A DNA stretch of 64,000 nucleotides, taken from positions 278,376-342,375 of the forward strand of contig NZ_AUGD01000010.1 in assembly GCF_000426845.1 (NCBI RefSeq). The letters are read 5' to 3'. The DNA comes from Bradyrhizobium sp. in8p8. Lineage in GTDB: Bacteria; Pseudomonadota; Alphaproteobacteria; Rhizobiales; Xanthobacteraceae. Positions 54,160 through 63,182 of the stretch are shown here, in pieces (the first letter of the stretch is position 1; the number at the start of each line of letters is the position of its first letter). A program made the translations under genes and the position numbers. The notes under the pieces are model-generated. The model searched no databases. It saw nothing but the letters and a program-made list of their open reading frames with translations, and was not told where the DNA came from.

Positions 54160-55131
54160 ATGACGAAGGCCGCCTGGGCTGCGCTGATTGCTATTCTCGT
54201 TGTGACCGGCGCCGCGCGCGCCGATGACTATCCCACCCGTCCCATCACCATCATCGTGCCTTTCGCGGCCGGCGGGCCGTCCGATGCCATGGCGCGGGTG
54301 CTTGCCGAGCGCATGAGAGTGCCGCTCGGCCAGCCCGTGGTGATCGAGAACGTCACCGGTGCAGGCGGCTCGATCGGCGTCGGCCGCGCCGTGCAGTCGC
54401 CGCCGGACGGCTACACCATTTCCTTCGGCCATCTCGGCACCCACGTCGCCAACGGTGCCGTCTACAAGCTCAAGTTCGATCTCGTCGCCGACCTCGAGCC
54501 CGTGGTGCTGCTGCCGAGCAATCCGATGATCCTGGTCACCAAGAATTCGGTGCCCGCGACCTCGCTGAAGGAGCTGTTGGCGTGGTTGAAATCGCGGCCG
54601 TCGCCCCCGACCGCAGGCACCGCCGGCGCCGGCTCCGGCAGCCACATCGCCGGCGTCTATCTCGAGAACGTTTCCGGCATCAAGCTGCAATACGTGCCGT
54701 ATCGCGGCACCGCGCCGGCGCTGAACGATCTCATCGCCGGACAGATCGACCTGATGGTCGACCAGACCTCCAACTCCATCGGTCAGGTCCGCGCCGGCAC
54801 CATTCGTGCCTACGCCATCACCGACGACAAGCGCCTGGCATCGGCGCCGGAGATCCCGACGGCGGACGAGGCCGGCTTGAAGGGCTTCAACATGACGCTG
54901 TGGTCGGGGATGTGGGTTCCGAAGGGCACGCCGAAGGAAATCGTGGCCAAGCTCAACGCCGCGGCCGTCGAGGCGCTGAACGATCCCGCCGTGAGGAAGC
55001 AGCTCGAAAGCCAGGGCCTGGAGATGACACCGAAGGATCAACTCACGCCCGAAGCGCTAGGCACGCGTCAGAAGGCCGAGATCGCCAAATGGTGGCCGAT
55101 GATCAAGGCCGCGAACATCAAGGTGGACTGA
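54160..55131 (+). CDS. tripartite tricarboxylate transporter (Bug/TctC) substrate-binding protein
   Basis: The 323-residue precursor has a Sec signal (TKAAWAALIAILVVTGAARA) and a TctC-type periplasmic domain: YPTRPITIIVPFAAGGPSDAMAR, FGHLGTHVANGAVY, YVPYRGTAPALNDLIAGQIDLMVDQ and the final GMWVPKGTPKEIVAKLNAAA. These proteins bind carboxylates or amides for TctAB permeases, but no tctA or tctB lies beside it, which is usual for the expanded Bug family. A GGGGAGAG site supports the ATG. It converges with the lytic transglycosylase gene. Confidence 0.9.
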   Translation: MTKAAWAALIAILVVTGAARADDYPTRPITIIVPFAAGGPSDAMARVLAERMRVPLGQPVVIENVTGAGGSIGVGRAVQSPPDGYTISFGHLGTHVANGAVYKLKFDLVADLEPVVLLPSNPMILVTKNSVPATSLKELLAWLKSRPSPPTAGTAGAGSGSHIAGVYLENVSGIKLQYVPYRGTAPALNDLIAGQIDLMVDQTSNSIGQVRAGTIRAYAITDDKRLASAPEIPTADEAGLKGFNMTLWSGMWVPKGTPKEIVAKLNAAAVEALNDPAVRKQLESQGLEMTPKDQLTPEALGTRQKAEIAKWWPMIKAANIKVD

Positions 55132-55141
55132 TCGCAGGTGC

Positions 55142-55226
55142 GTAGGGTGGATCAGCCAAGCGTAATTCTCCAACTTCTTTGCCGCCGGGGAAGAGGTGGA
55201 TCACGCCTTCGGCCAATCCACCCTAT
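55142..55226. repeat. intergenic inverted repeat (GTAGGGTGGAT type)
   Basis: GTAGGGTGGAT at 55142-55152 and ATCCACCCTAT at 55216-55226 are inverted with one mismatch; a second GGTGGAT and AATCCACC pair lies inside. This repeat kind is common between bradyrhizobial genes. It separates two convergent genes and may end both transcripts. Confidence 0.7.
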
Positions 55227-55235
55227 GAACCCAAC

Positions 55236-57422
55236 CTAATCCGCGTCCGTAGATGCCACCGGAGTTGCCGCGGCCGCGTCCTTGGTCACCACCCGCTGGT
55301 CGCTCTTGCCGGCGACCATGCTGCTGCCCTCGAACCTTGCGCGGTAGACCAGCACGTTCTCGATCACGCGCTGGACGTAGTTGCGCGTTTCCGACAGCGG
55401 GATGCGCTCGACCCAGTCGACCGGATCGACGTTGGGGTCCCGGGGATCGCCGCGCTTCTGCACCCATTCGCGCACGCGGCCGCGGCCGGCATTGTAGCCG
55501 GCGAAGGTCATGATCTGGTTGCCGCGATATTCCGAGAGCAGCGCGCTGAGCTCGGCGGCGCCCATCTGCGTGTTGTAGACGGGATCGGAGACCATCTTGT
55601 CCCAGTCGTATTTCAGGCCGAAGCGTTTTGCGGTGTCGCGCGCGGCTTCCGGCGTCACCTGCATCAGCCCGACCGCATTGGCGTGCGACTTGTCTCGCTG
55701 CTCGAAAGAGCTTTCGGTCCGCGCCACCGAATAGATCACGCTCGTCTCGATCGCGGGCGCGACCTGCTTGTGCTCGGGAATGCCGATGGTCGGGAACGCA
55801 TAATGATCGAGCGCGAGCCCGCGCGCCAGCGCCGTCTTTCCGACCTCGAGCATCACGCGCGCATGGTTGTGCCGGCCGGCGAGCTCGCCGAGTGCTTCGA
55901 GCGCCGCGACGTCGGTGCTCTCCTTGGCGAAATCCCGAGCGTAGTAGAACACCATGTCGCGCTCGCCGAGGGCGTAGAGCATGTCGGCGGCGCGCACGCG
56001 CTCGTCCGCGACGTGTGTATCGGCGGCGGCCAGCACGGGTGCGGGCGGTCGCAATTCGATGCCTTCGAGGCCGAGCTTGGCGCGGGCGAGCTGGCCGTAA
56101 TAGGCGGTGTGATAGCGCGCCGCCGCCCGATAGCTCATGCGCGCATCTGCCATCGCCCCCATGGCTTCTGCCGCGCGGCCGCGCCAGTAATGTGCCCGCG
56201 ACAGCGCGATCGGATTGGTCGACCCGGCGTCGATCGATGCGAAATGCGCCATCGCCGTCTTGGGATCGTGGAGATAGCGTAGTGCGATCCAGCCGCACAT
56301 GAAGTGATAGTCGACGCGATAGACTTCCTTTTCGGGCACGGCGGCCGTGTGCACCACCTCGTAGGCGGTCCTGGCCTTGCCCTGGTCGAGCAGCTTGCGC
56401 GCCAGCATGCGGCGCTCGCGCCACCAGGCATCGGTGTCCTGCGCCGCCATCATGTCGGGCTTGGCAGCGAGGATCACCTCGGCCGCGTCGTCGATGCGGT
56501 CGTTCTGAAGATGCCATTGTGCTCGGCACAGCACGTAGCCGAGATCGTGCCGCTCGCCGGCCGGGACCTCCTCGAGATAGTCCTTGGCCTTGCTCGCTTT
56601 GCCGGTGACGGCGGCGCAGGCCTTCACGATCGCGAGCGCGTCATCGCCGAGCCGTTTGGCCGCGCGCCTCGCGCCTGCGTAATCCTTGGCGCCGAGGCGC
56701 TTGTCCATGCGCGCGCGGTGATCGTCGGCGGACAGAAGGTCGCGGAACGTCGCGTAGGAATCCTCCTCGCTGCGCTCGGACAATTCCTCAGCGCGCCAGG
56801 CCTCGCGTACGAGCCGCGCCGCCCTGTCGGTCTCGCCCCCGGCGAGCAGTACGCGAGCGAGCGCAAACTTGCCCTTGGCGCTGATTGGCCGGTCCATCGT
56901 GAATTTGTGCACGGTAGCGGCGTCGCTCTTCTCCTGCCACAGCCGCGCCTCGGCGCGCCGGCGCAGAAGCGTGCGGCTCGGCCAGTCCGGATTGGCGGCG
57001 AGGAAGGCTGCGTAACGCTTGAAACTCGCCGTGCTGTCGGAATGACGCAGCATGAACCAGTCGGCGAGCTTCTGTCCGGCAGGGTCCGCGATACGGTCCC
57101 GCGCCGCGCTGGCGTCATCGGTCCTGCCCTTGCGCGCGAGATCGATGGCGTCCTTCAGTGCAGCGAGGTCGCCGGTCAGCGGCGGCAGTACCGGCTTGCC
57201 CGAGGGCTCGTCGGCCGTCTTCTTTGGCTTCCGTTTCGCCTCGGAGTGCTTGCCGTGCCGCGCCTTGCCGGCAGAGGCATGGCCGTGCTTGCCGGCTTTG
57301 GCCTCATGCGTCTTCTTCGGCGCGGACGGTTTATGGCTGCTCTTGGCCGAGACCTCGGTGGGAACGAAGGCCATCGCGGCCACGGCAACGACACACGCGA
57401 GCGAGCGTAGGCACTGGTTCAT
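55236..57422 (-). CDS. slt: soluble lytic murein transglycosylase (Slt70-like)
   Basis: The 728-residue enzyme cleaves peptidoglycan glycan strands with formation of anhydro-muramic ends. It has a Sec signal (LRSLACVVAVAAMAFVPTEVSA), a Lys/His-rich linker (about residues 30-75), a long helical superhelix (about 90-540; repeated TPR-like pairs) and a C-terminal lysozyme-like domain (about 570-700): catalytic Glu in SVARTESSFEQRDKS, then AVGLMQVTPEAA and TFAGYNAGRGRV. Start is ATG 57422 after AGGGGGA. It is divergent from the cyclase gene. Confidence 0.93.
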   Translation of the reverse strand: MNQCLRSLACVVAVAAMAFVPTEVSAKSSHKPSAPKKTHEAKAGKHGHASAGKARHGKHSEAKRKPKKTADEPSGKPVLPPLTGDLAALKDAIDLARKGRTDDASAARDRIADPAGQKLADWFMLRHSDSTASFKRYAAFLAANPDWPSRTLLRRRAEARLWQEKSDAATVHKFTMDRPISAKGKFALARVLLAGGETDRAARLVREAWRAEELSERSEEDSYATFRDLLSADDHRARMDKRLGAKDYAGARRAAKRLGDDALAIVKACAAVTGKASKAKDYLEEVPAGERHDLGYVLCRAQWHLQNDRIDDAAEVILAAKPDMMAAQDTDAWWRERRMLARKLLDQGKARTAYEVVHTAAVPEKEVYRVDYHFMCGWIALRYLHDPKTAMAHFASIDAGSTNPIALSRAHYWRGRAAEAMGAMADARMSYRAAARYHTAYYGQLARAKLGLEGIELRPPAPVLAAADTHVADERVRAADMLYALGERDMVFYYARDFAKESTDVAALEALGELAGRHNHARVMLEVGKTALARGLALDHYAFPTIGIPEHKQVAPAIETSVIYSVARTESSFEQRDKSHANAVGLMQVTPEAARDTAKRFGLKYDWDKMVSDPVYNTQMGAAELSALLSEYRGNQIMTFAGYNAGRGRVREWVQKRGDPRDPNVDPVDWVERIPLSETRNYVQRVIENVLVYRARFEGSSMVAGKSDQRVVTKDAAAATPVASTDAD

Positions 57423-57739
57423 TGGATGGTCCCCCTGCGAAACCACTACAAACCAAGGTCCGCGATGGCATGCGGCTTGAGAATCAAAGCACCGGACGGC
57501 GCGACATCATCGTGTCGCATTCCTCACGCTGTCGCAACAATGCGGCAAAATCCGGTTGTGATAAGCGGAACTTGCGCAAGGGCGAAAAGGTCGCGCTTTA
57601 ACCTTTGTTAACGATGAGGACTCCCACGACGGCAGACCCGACCTGGGGCGACCGCAGGGCGCAGATAACGCGTGTTCCCGTGGCCAGTCAGGTGTATGGA
57701 GTTCCATCGTTCCTTCCTTCAGCCTTTGCCTGCGCACCT
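57423..57739. other. intergenic region between slt and the cyclase gene
   Basis: About 317 bases between two divergent genes, holding both promoters. An AT-richer part near 57595-57615 (TTTAACCTTTGTTAAC) may be promoter sequence. No small gene is convincing here, although the frame of the cyclase stays open back to 57605. Confidence 0.5.
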
Positions 57740-59476
57740 ATGCCGATTTTCAACCAGTCGATCCGGCGCAAGATCGTCGGCGTCGCCCTCGGATTGATCG
57801 TCCTGATGCTGTTCACCTCGATCCTGTCGATGGTGATGTCGAGCCAGGTCGGCGTCCTCCTGGACGAGCTCACCAATCGATACATCCCGGCCTATAGCCA
57901 TCTGGCGCGCGCCAACAGCCGGTCGTTGGAGCGGGGGCTGGCGCTGCGGCGGATGGTCATGACCCGGATGGAGGCGCCCTCGGATGAGGAAGCCTACGCG
58001 GCGCGCCTTCGCGACTTCGAGGCGTCGGACCGCAAGATCGAGGAGGAGGCGGAGGCCGCGCGGAAACTGATCAACGCGATCATCGATGATCCCAGGACGT
58101 ATTCCGACAACGCCGCACTGGGGCGGATCGATAGCCGCATCGAGACCGCCGTCAGCGAGCTGCGCCGCGACCTGAGCGAGGACCATGCCAAGCTCATCAA
58201 GCAGGTCGAGGCGAAGCAGATGTCCGAGGCCCGCGGCACGCTGGAGCACATCGACGCGCTGCGCGATCAGTTCAACCGGAAGGTCGACACGATTCGCGCC
58301 GACATGCTGACGCAGGTCTTCTTCTCGACGTCACAAGTGATCGGCCGCCAGCACCAGGCCATCATCGTTTCGGGTGTCGTGACATTGCTCGCGGCGATCG
58401 TCGGATTTGCCTTCGCGCTGTTGGTGTCAAGCGGCATCACTCGCCCGGTGCGGCTGCTGCTGGCCGGCACCCGCGAGGTCGAGGCAGGCCGGTTCGACAA
58501 GCCCATCACCGTCTCCACGCAGGACGAGATCGGCGAGCTCGCCGCGGCCTTCAACCGCATGATCGAGCAGCTCAGGCACAACGAGCGCATCCGCGAGACG
58601 TTCGGCCGCTACATCGACCCCAAGGTGGTGCAGGGCCTGATCGACCGGCCGGAGGTCGCGATCGACGGCGAGCGCCGGGTGATGACCATCTTGTTCTGCG
58701 ACATGAGCGGCTTCACCTCGATGAGCGAAGGCATGACGCCGCGCGGCCTCGTCAAGGTGATGAATCACTATTTCACTGTGATGTCCGGCCCGATCAGGAG
58801 CAATCGCGGAGTCATCGACAAGTATATCGGCGACGCCATCATGGCGTATTGGGGGCCGCCCTTCATCGAGGAGGATGAGGCGGCGCTGCTTGCCGCGCTT
58901 GCTGCGATCGAGATGGCCGACCAGGTGCCCGCGCTCCAAAAGCAATTGCCCGATTTGCTTGGCATCCGCGCCATGCCGGCGCTGTGCGACCTGCGCATCG
59001 GCATTGCCACCGGTGAGGTTCTCACCGGCAGCATCGGCTCCGAGCTCATGATGAGCTTTACCGTCATGGGCGACGCCGTGAACCTCGCTTCGCGGCTGGA
59101 GGTCGTCAACAAAGTCTACGGCACCCGCATCCTGATCGCGCAGGGCACGGCGGATGCCATCGGCGCGCGCCTTGAACTGCGCGAGATCGACCGTCTGGCG
59201 GTGGCGGGCCAGAGCGCGCCCCAGGCGATCTTCGAAGTGATGGGCAGGGCCGGCGCACTCACCGATGCGCAGGCAGGTCTGCGCACGCACTATGCCGAAG
59301 GCCTCGCTGCCTATCGTGCCCGGCGCTTCGACGACGCCCGTGCGGCCTTCAACGCGGCGCTCGAGGCGATCCCCGGTGACGGGCCCTCGCGCACGATGCT
59401 CGGCCGCATCGCCCAGTTCGCAGCCAATCCGCCCGATGCCGGTTGGGACGGCGCTTGGCGGCTGGACCAGAAATAG
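57740..59476 (+). CDS. membrane-bound class III adenylate/guanylate cyclase
   Basis: The 578-residue protein has two membrane helices (about residues 15-37 and 200-225), a periplasmic helical four-bundle-like sensor between them (Glu/Arg-rich, residues about 40-195), a HAMP linker (about 226-280; SGITRPVRLLLAGTREVEAGRFDKPI) and a cyclase domain (about 310-500) with metal-binding Asp residues in ILFCDMSGFTSMSE and KYIGDAIMAYWG and the VMGDAVNLASRLE segment, followed by a TPR-like tail. cAMP is the likeliest product. The start at ATG 57740 has no strong ribosome site; the frame is open to 57605. Confidence 0.92.
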   Translation: MPIFNQSIRRKIVGVALGLIVLMLFTSILSMVMSSQVGVLLDELTNRYIPAYSHLARANSRSLERGLALRRMVMTRMEAPSDEEAYAARLRDFEASDRKIEEEAEAARKLINAIIDDPRTYSDNAALGRIDSRIETAVSELRRDLSEDHAKLIKQVEAKQMSEARGTLEHIDALRDQFNRKVDTIRADMLTQVFFSTSQVIGRQHQAIIVSGVVTLLAAIVGFAFALLVSSGITRPVRLLLAGTREVEAGRFDKPITVSTQDEIGELAAAFNRMIEQLRHNERIRETFGRYIDPKVVQGLIDRPEVAIDGERRVMTILFCDMSGFTSMSEGMTPRGLVKVMNHYFTVMSGPIRSNRGVIDKYIGDAIMAYWGPPFIEEDEAALLAALAAIEMADQVPALQKQLPDLLGIRAMPALCDLRIGIATGEVLTGSIGSELMMSFTVMGDAVNLASRLEVVNKVYGTRILIAQGTADAIGARLELREIDRLAVAGQSAPQAIFEVMGRAGALTDAQAGLRTHYAEGLAAYRARRFDDARAAFNAALEAIPGDGPSRTMLGRIAQFAANPPDAGWDGAWRLDQK

Positions 59477-59578
59477 TCTGCCGCGAAAAAATTGATGCTA
59501 CCCGATAACGATGTTCGCTGTGACCTATTTCCCGGGATTAGGTTTGTTGCCCCTGAGGCGTCTGACGGGGATACGCCG

Positions 59579-59755
59579 ATGACACATCTTACGGACAGGC
59601 TGGAACGGTTCGAGACGCTCACCGCCGAATGCGAGCTGATCGCCAAGCTTGCGACCGACAGCAGCAAGCGCGAGTTTTATCTGAAACTCGGGGAGCAGTA
59701 TCGCCAGCTGGCGCTCGACATCCGGCGGGCGATCGCCACCACGGCTGCGGCCTGA
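59579..59755 (+). CDS. small helical protein (58 aa)
   Basis: MTHLTDRLERFETLTAECEL is followed by AKLATDSSKREFYLKLGEQYRQLALDIR, a short amphipathic helical pair with no signal or membrane segment. A GACGGGG site precedes the ATG. Short proteins of this sort are frequent in bradyrhizobia, to my recollection; function unknown. It follows the cyclase gene by 102 bases in the same direction. Confidence 0.6.
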   Translation: MTHLTDRLERFETLTAECELIAKLATDSSKREFYLKLGEQYRQLALDIRRAIATTAAA

Positions 59756-59908
59756 GGCCGGCAGCAATCCGTTCTTAACATTTAACGCGCATCGTCAAGG
59801 CACGCGAGCTGCCGCTGACCGGTGATGGCTCGTGGTGGGAAAGCCGGGGTTCGTTGCATTGCAGCGTGTCTCGTGAGTGTCATTTGTCATGCTTGACAGG
59901 GCAACCCC

Positions 59909-60121
59909 ATGCGCCTCGTTGCGGTGATCATTATCGCGCTCATGACGGTGGCCTGCGATCAGGAGCAGGACATCACCGGCTCGACGACGCCAGCCTGTCC
60001 GATGCGAAACTACAGCTACAATCCACGCGACTTGAGCCAGTGCGTCAATGCCTGCAGGTCGTGCGACCGCGGGACCACGGTCACCTGCACGACCTCCTGC
60101 ACCCTCAAAGGGGCGCGCTGA
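59909..60121 (+). CDS. small cysteine-rich lipoprotein candidate (70 aa)
   Basis: The precursor starts MRLVAVIIIALMTVACDQEQ, a lipobox (LMTVAC) with the lipidated Cys at 16, and continues DITGSTTPACPMRNYSYN with four further Cys pairs or so (CVNACRSC, TVTCTTSCTLKG). Disulfide-bonded small outer-membrane or periplasmic lipoprotein is the natural reading. The ATG follows a weak site. Pattern known to me from bradyrhizobia, without function. Confidence 0.6.
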   Translation: MRLVAVIIIALMTVACDQEQDITGSTTPACPMRNYSYNPRDLSQCVNACRSCDRGTTVTCTTSCTLKGAR

Positions 60122-60244
60122 ACCGTTTGGAGAGCCGCGAGTTCGCGATTCCGGCCTGAGGTCACAGGGGCTGGTGCCCAGGCACCGGAACGATTCACCT
60201 GGATCAATCATTGATAGAGGCGGGCAGACGCGGAGCTCAATGGA

Positions 60245-60502
60245 ATGGGTATGCTCGATCCCGGCCGATTTCTGGTGTCGTGCTCGCACTGCGATGCTTG
60301 GCCGATGGCGGCCAACGTCAAGCGGTCGAGTTGGTCGGCGTCTCCAAACGAGGTCCGCTTTGTCTGCACGCGCTGCCGGCGCGAGGAAACAGCGATCGTC
60401 TCCGCCTCCGGCGAGTTGATGCCCATCAAGCGCGTCGATGATCCGCCACGCGACGTCGCTGTCGCCTGGGCCCGGGCCCAGCGTTTACGGGGGCGGACCT
60501 GA
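60245..60502 (+). CDS. zinc-ribbon-like small protein (85 aa)
   Basis: VSCSHCDAW and FVCTRCRRE give two CxxC knuckles about 30 residues apart, the layout of a zinc ribbon, between short beta segments; the rest is basic. A GGAG lies about ten bases before the ATG at 60245; a second ATG two codons on is possible. It may bind nucleic acid or act as a small adaptor. It lies just before the cobalamin riboswitch and is unrelated to it in sequence. Confidence 0.6.
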   Translation: MGMLDPGRFLVSCSHCDAWPMAANVKRSSWSASPNEVRFVCTRCRREETAIVSASGELMPIKRVDDPPRDVAVAWARAQRLRGRT

Positions 60503-60580
60503 ATCGTCGATGCCGAGCAATCGTCGCGTAGCAGCTGCCGATCGATTGACTCCCGGCTTCTGCGCCCCGTAGATTGGCTG

Positions 60581-60772
60581 CCGACGGTTCTCCTTTCGGA
60601 GATCAAAAGGGAATGTGGTGCGAGGTCTTCCCAACGCCGGGATCTTCTCAACGCCACGGCTGCCCCCGCAACTGTAAGCGGTGAATCTCTCGTCCTATGC
60701 CACTGGGAATCTCGGTCCTGGGAAGGCGATGCAGAGGTGACGACCCGCGAGCCAGGAGACCTGCCGTCAGCC
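60581..60772 (+). ncRNA. cobalamin (B12) riboswitch
   Basis: The conserved elements appear in order: CGGTTC and AAAAGGGAA near the 5' side, CTGCCCCCGCAACTGTAAGC (about 60659-60680), GCCACTGGG at 60699-60707, CTGGGAAGGCG (about 60718-60729), and the B12 box GCGAGCCAGGAGACCTGCC ending at 60765. Downstream, GATGTC/GACATC and CGGAGC/GCTCCG (60822-60827, 60836-60841) arms could form the expression platform before the receptor gene. Confidence 0.95.
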
Positions 60773-60895
60773 GTGGTCACACGCGAAGATGTCGGTCGGG
60801 GAGTACGGACATCAGCTTCACCGGAGCAATCGATCGCTCCGCCGTAAAGCCTCGTTCGCTGTGACGTGCCACTGACGTCTTCCGAGGCTAGAATT

Positions 60896-63121
60896 GTGTC
60901 CTGTTTCGTCACTGCCGCCAGGCGCTGCTGCGCCGGCATCGTTGCGGCCTTTTCCTTTCATTCGCTCAATCTCTCCATCGCCAACGCCGAGCAGCTTGCC
61001 GCCGAGCAACTGCCGCCGGTCGAGGTGACCAACTCTGACGATCAGAACCGTACGCGTGCGAGGGTAACCGGCGAAGGCGATAGGGGGCGGCGCCGGGCGA
61101 CGCCGACCGGGGCGCCGGCGGGGACCAACTCGGCCGGCCCGGGCAGTGAGGCCGACAACGATGGCGGCATCGTCGGCGCGGCCACGACCGTCGTCACAGC
61201 CGCGGACCTCGCGCACGCGCCCACGCAGAATCTGGCCGAGATCATCGCGGCACAAGTGCCAGGCGCCCAGATCACAACGTTCTATGGCGGCCCGATCGGT
61301 GCCAAGACCAGCGTCGACCTGCGCGGCTTCGGTTCCTTCGCTACGGCGAATACGCTGGTGCTGGTCAACGGACGGCGGCTGAATGACATCGACATGGCGC
61401 AGGTGGATCTCGCCACCATCCCACTCAATGCCATCGAGCGCATCGAGATCACGCGCGGCAATTCCGGAGCGGTGCTCTACGGGGACAATGCGGTCGGCGG
61501 TGTCATCAACATCGTCACCAAGAACGGCGTCGGCGGCCCACCGGCGACCGCGCGCATCGAGGCCGGTTTCGGCTCGTTCAACACCCGGCTTGGCAACGTC
61601 TCGACCGCGCTCAATTCTGGTCCCTGGTCGACCTCGTTCTACGGCAATGCCGCCAGGACCGATGGCTACCGAGACAACAATCGTTACGTCCAGGAGAACG
61701 GCGTCGGCAATTTGAACTACACGACGCCTGGCCTGACCGCCTTTCTGACCGTCACCGGCGACAATCAGGCGCTGCGGCTGCCGGGTGGCCGCCTCATCGA
61801 TCCCTCGATCGGCCTCGACGAGCTCGCGACGAACCGTCGAGGCACCAGCACGCCATTCAACTACGCCAACCAGCAGGGCTTTGGCGCGACGGCGGGATTC
61901 ACGAAGACCCTGGTGAACGGCGTCGATCTCATCGTTGACGGCGGCATGCGTGACAAGAAGCAGCAGAGCGCGTTTTTCTCGAGCCCGACGCCGGTCCCAG
62001 CTTTATTCACGTCGACCTATGTCGATGCTGAACTCGCGACATGGTCGATCACGCCGCGTCTCAGCGTGAAGAGCCTGCTGGGCGGAATGCCGTCGCAGCT
62101 GTTGACCGGAGTCGACTATTACGATGCGAGCTTTCGGCAGAACCGCGGGGCAGGTCAGGGTCTCGCTGCCTGGCACAACTACGATCTCAGACAGCGCACG
62201 GTTGCCGGGTATGTCCAGCACACATTGGGTGTAACGCCTACAACCGACATCTCCTATGGCGCGCGGGTGCAGAGCATCCATCTCACGGCCCGTGACTATT
62301 TCGACCCGGCGGCTCCGTTCAATGCCGATATCGGCGCGCTTCCGCTGCGGAGCGATGAAACTCAATATGCGCTGCACCTCGGTGCCGAGCATCGCGTCAG
62401 CGACACCGTCGCGCTGTTTGGCCGCGCTGCGCGCGCGTTCCGCACCCCTGACGTTGACGAGCGGGTATCGTCGGGTCCTTCATTCGATCCGTTCTTCAAC
62501 CCGCTGCCGCAAACGTTCCAGCTCAAGACCCAGACCTCGCAGGACATCGAGGGCGGGCTGCGCATCAGAGGGGGCGGCTTGCAGATGCAGAGCAGTCTCT
62601 ACCTGATGGACCTCACCAACGAGATCCATTTCAATCCGGTCCTGTTCTATAACACCAATCTCGATCCGACCCGCCGTTACGGCTCGGAGACCAGTATCTC
62701 CTATCGCATCAGCGACGCCCTGCTTTTGCGTTCCGGCATGGCCTACACACGAGCTGTCTTCCGCGAAGGCATCTGGGCGGGCAACGACGTGCCGCTGGTC
62801 TCGCGTTACACCGCCAGTGCAGGCGTTACCTGGAACATCTGGCAGAACTATCTGGTGCTCGATGCCACCGCACGCTTCTGGAGCGAGCGCCGCATGGACA
62901 ACGATCAGGCGGGAACGCAGAAGCCGATTCCGGCCAATGGCACGATCGACCTCAAGGTCAGTGGTCAATATGAGCGCTACTTCTGGTCGTTCAGCGTCAA
63001 CAATGTGTTGAACGCGCTCTATTACGACTACGCCATCGCAAGCACCTTCACGGACGGACGCTTCAACGCCTACCCGCTGCCCGGTCGCAGTTACCTGCTC
63101 AAGGCCGGTGCCACGTTTTGA
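60896..63121 (+). CDS. TonB-dependent receptor under B12 riboswitch control (BtuB-like)
   Basis: An outer-membrane receptor likely for cobalamin or a corrinoid. The 741-residue precursor has a signal peptide (SCFVTAARRCCAGIVAAFSF, cleavage near ANAE), a TonB-box-like LPPVEVTN, then an unusual 55-residue Gly/Arg/Thr-rich linker, the plug (about residues 95-210; LVLVNGRRLNDIDMAQVD, GDNAVGGVINIVTKNG) and a 22-stranded barrel that ends in PLPGRSYLLKAGATF with the terminal Phe. Start is taken as GTG 60896 (GAGG site); GTG 60866 is an alternative. Regulation: repressed by B12 through the upstream riboswitch. No btuF, btuC or btuD is nearby. Confidence 0.88.
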   Translation: MSCFVTAARRCCAGIVAAFSFHSLNLSIANAEQLAAEQLPPVEVTNSDDQNRTRARVTGEGDRGRRRATPTGAPAGTNSAGPGSEADNDGGIVGAATTVVTAADLAHAPTQNLAEIIAAQVPGAQITTFYGGPIGAKTSVDLRGFGSFATANTLVLVNGRRLNDIDMAQVDLATIPLNAIERIEITRGNSGAVLYGDNAVGGVINIVTKNGVGGPPATARIEAGFGSFNTRLGNVSTALNSGPWSTSFYGNAARTDGYRDNNRYVQENGVGNLNYTTPGLTAFLTVTGDNQALRLPGGRLIDPSIGLDELATNRRGTSTPFNYANQQGFGATAGFTKTLVNGVDLIVDGGMRDKKQQSAFFSSPTPVPALFTSTYVDAELATWSITPRLSVKSLLGGMPSQLLTGVDYYDASFRQNRGAGQGLAAWHNYDLRQRTVAGYVQHTLGVTPTTDISYGARVQSIHLTARDYFDPAAPFNADIGALPLRSDETQYALHLGAEHRVSDTVALFGRAARAFRTPDVDERVSSGPSFDPFFNPLPQTFQLKTQTSQDIEGGLRIRGGGLQMQSSLYLMDLTNEIHFNPVLFYNTNLDPTRRYGSETSISYRISDALLLRSGMAYTRAVFREGIWAGNDVPLVSRYTASAGVTWNIWQNYLVLDATARFWSERRMDNDQAGTQKPIPANGTIDLKVSGQYERYFWSFSVNNVLNALYYDYAIASTFTDGRFNAYPLPGRSYLLKAGATF

Positions 63122-63182
63122 TCCCACGGGGCTGTCATGTGCCCGCAAATCAAACTAGAATTGGACAAGAAGGAGATCACTC

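Noticed and set aside
57598..57612. TTAA...TTAAC pair as a CtrA box
   Set aside because: The spacing is six bases, not the seven needed by the consensus.
60201..60220. ATCAAT-C-ATTGAT dyad as an FNR site
   Set aside because: The half-sites are oriented as ATCAA...TTGAT rather than TTGA...TCAA with the needed spacing.
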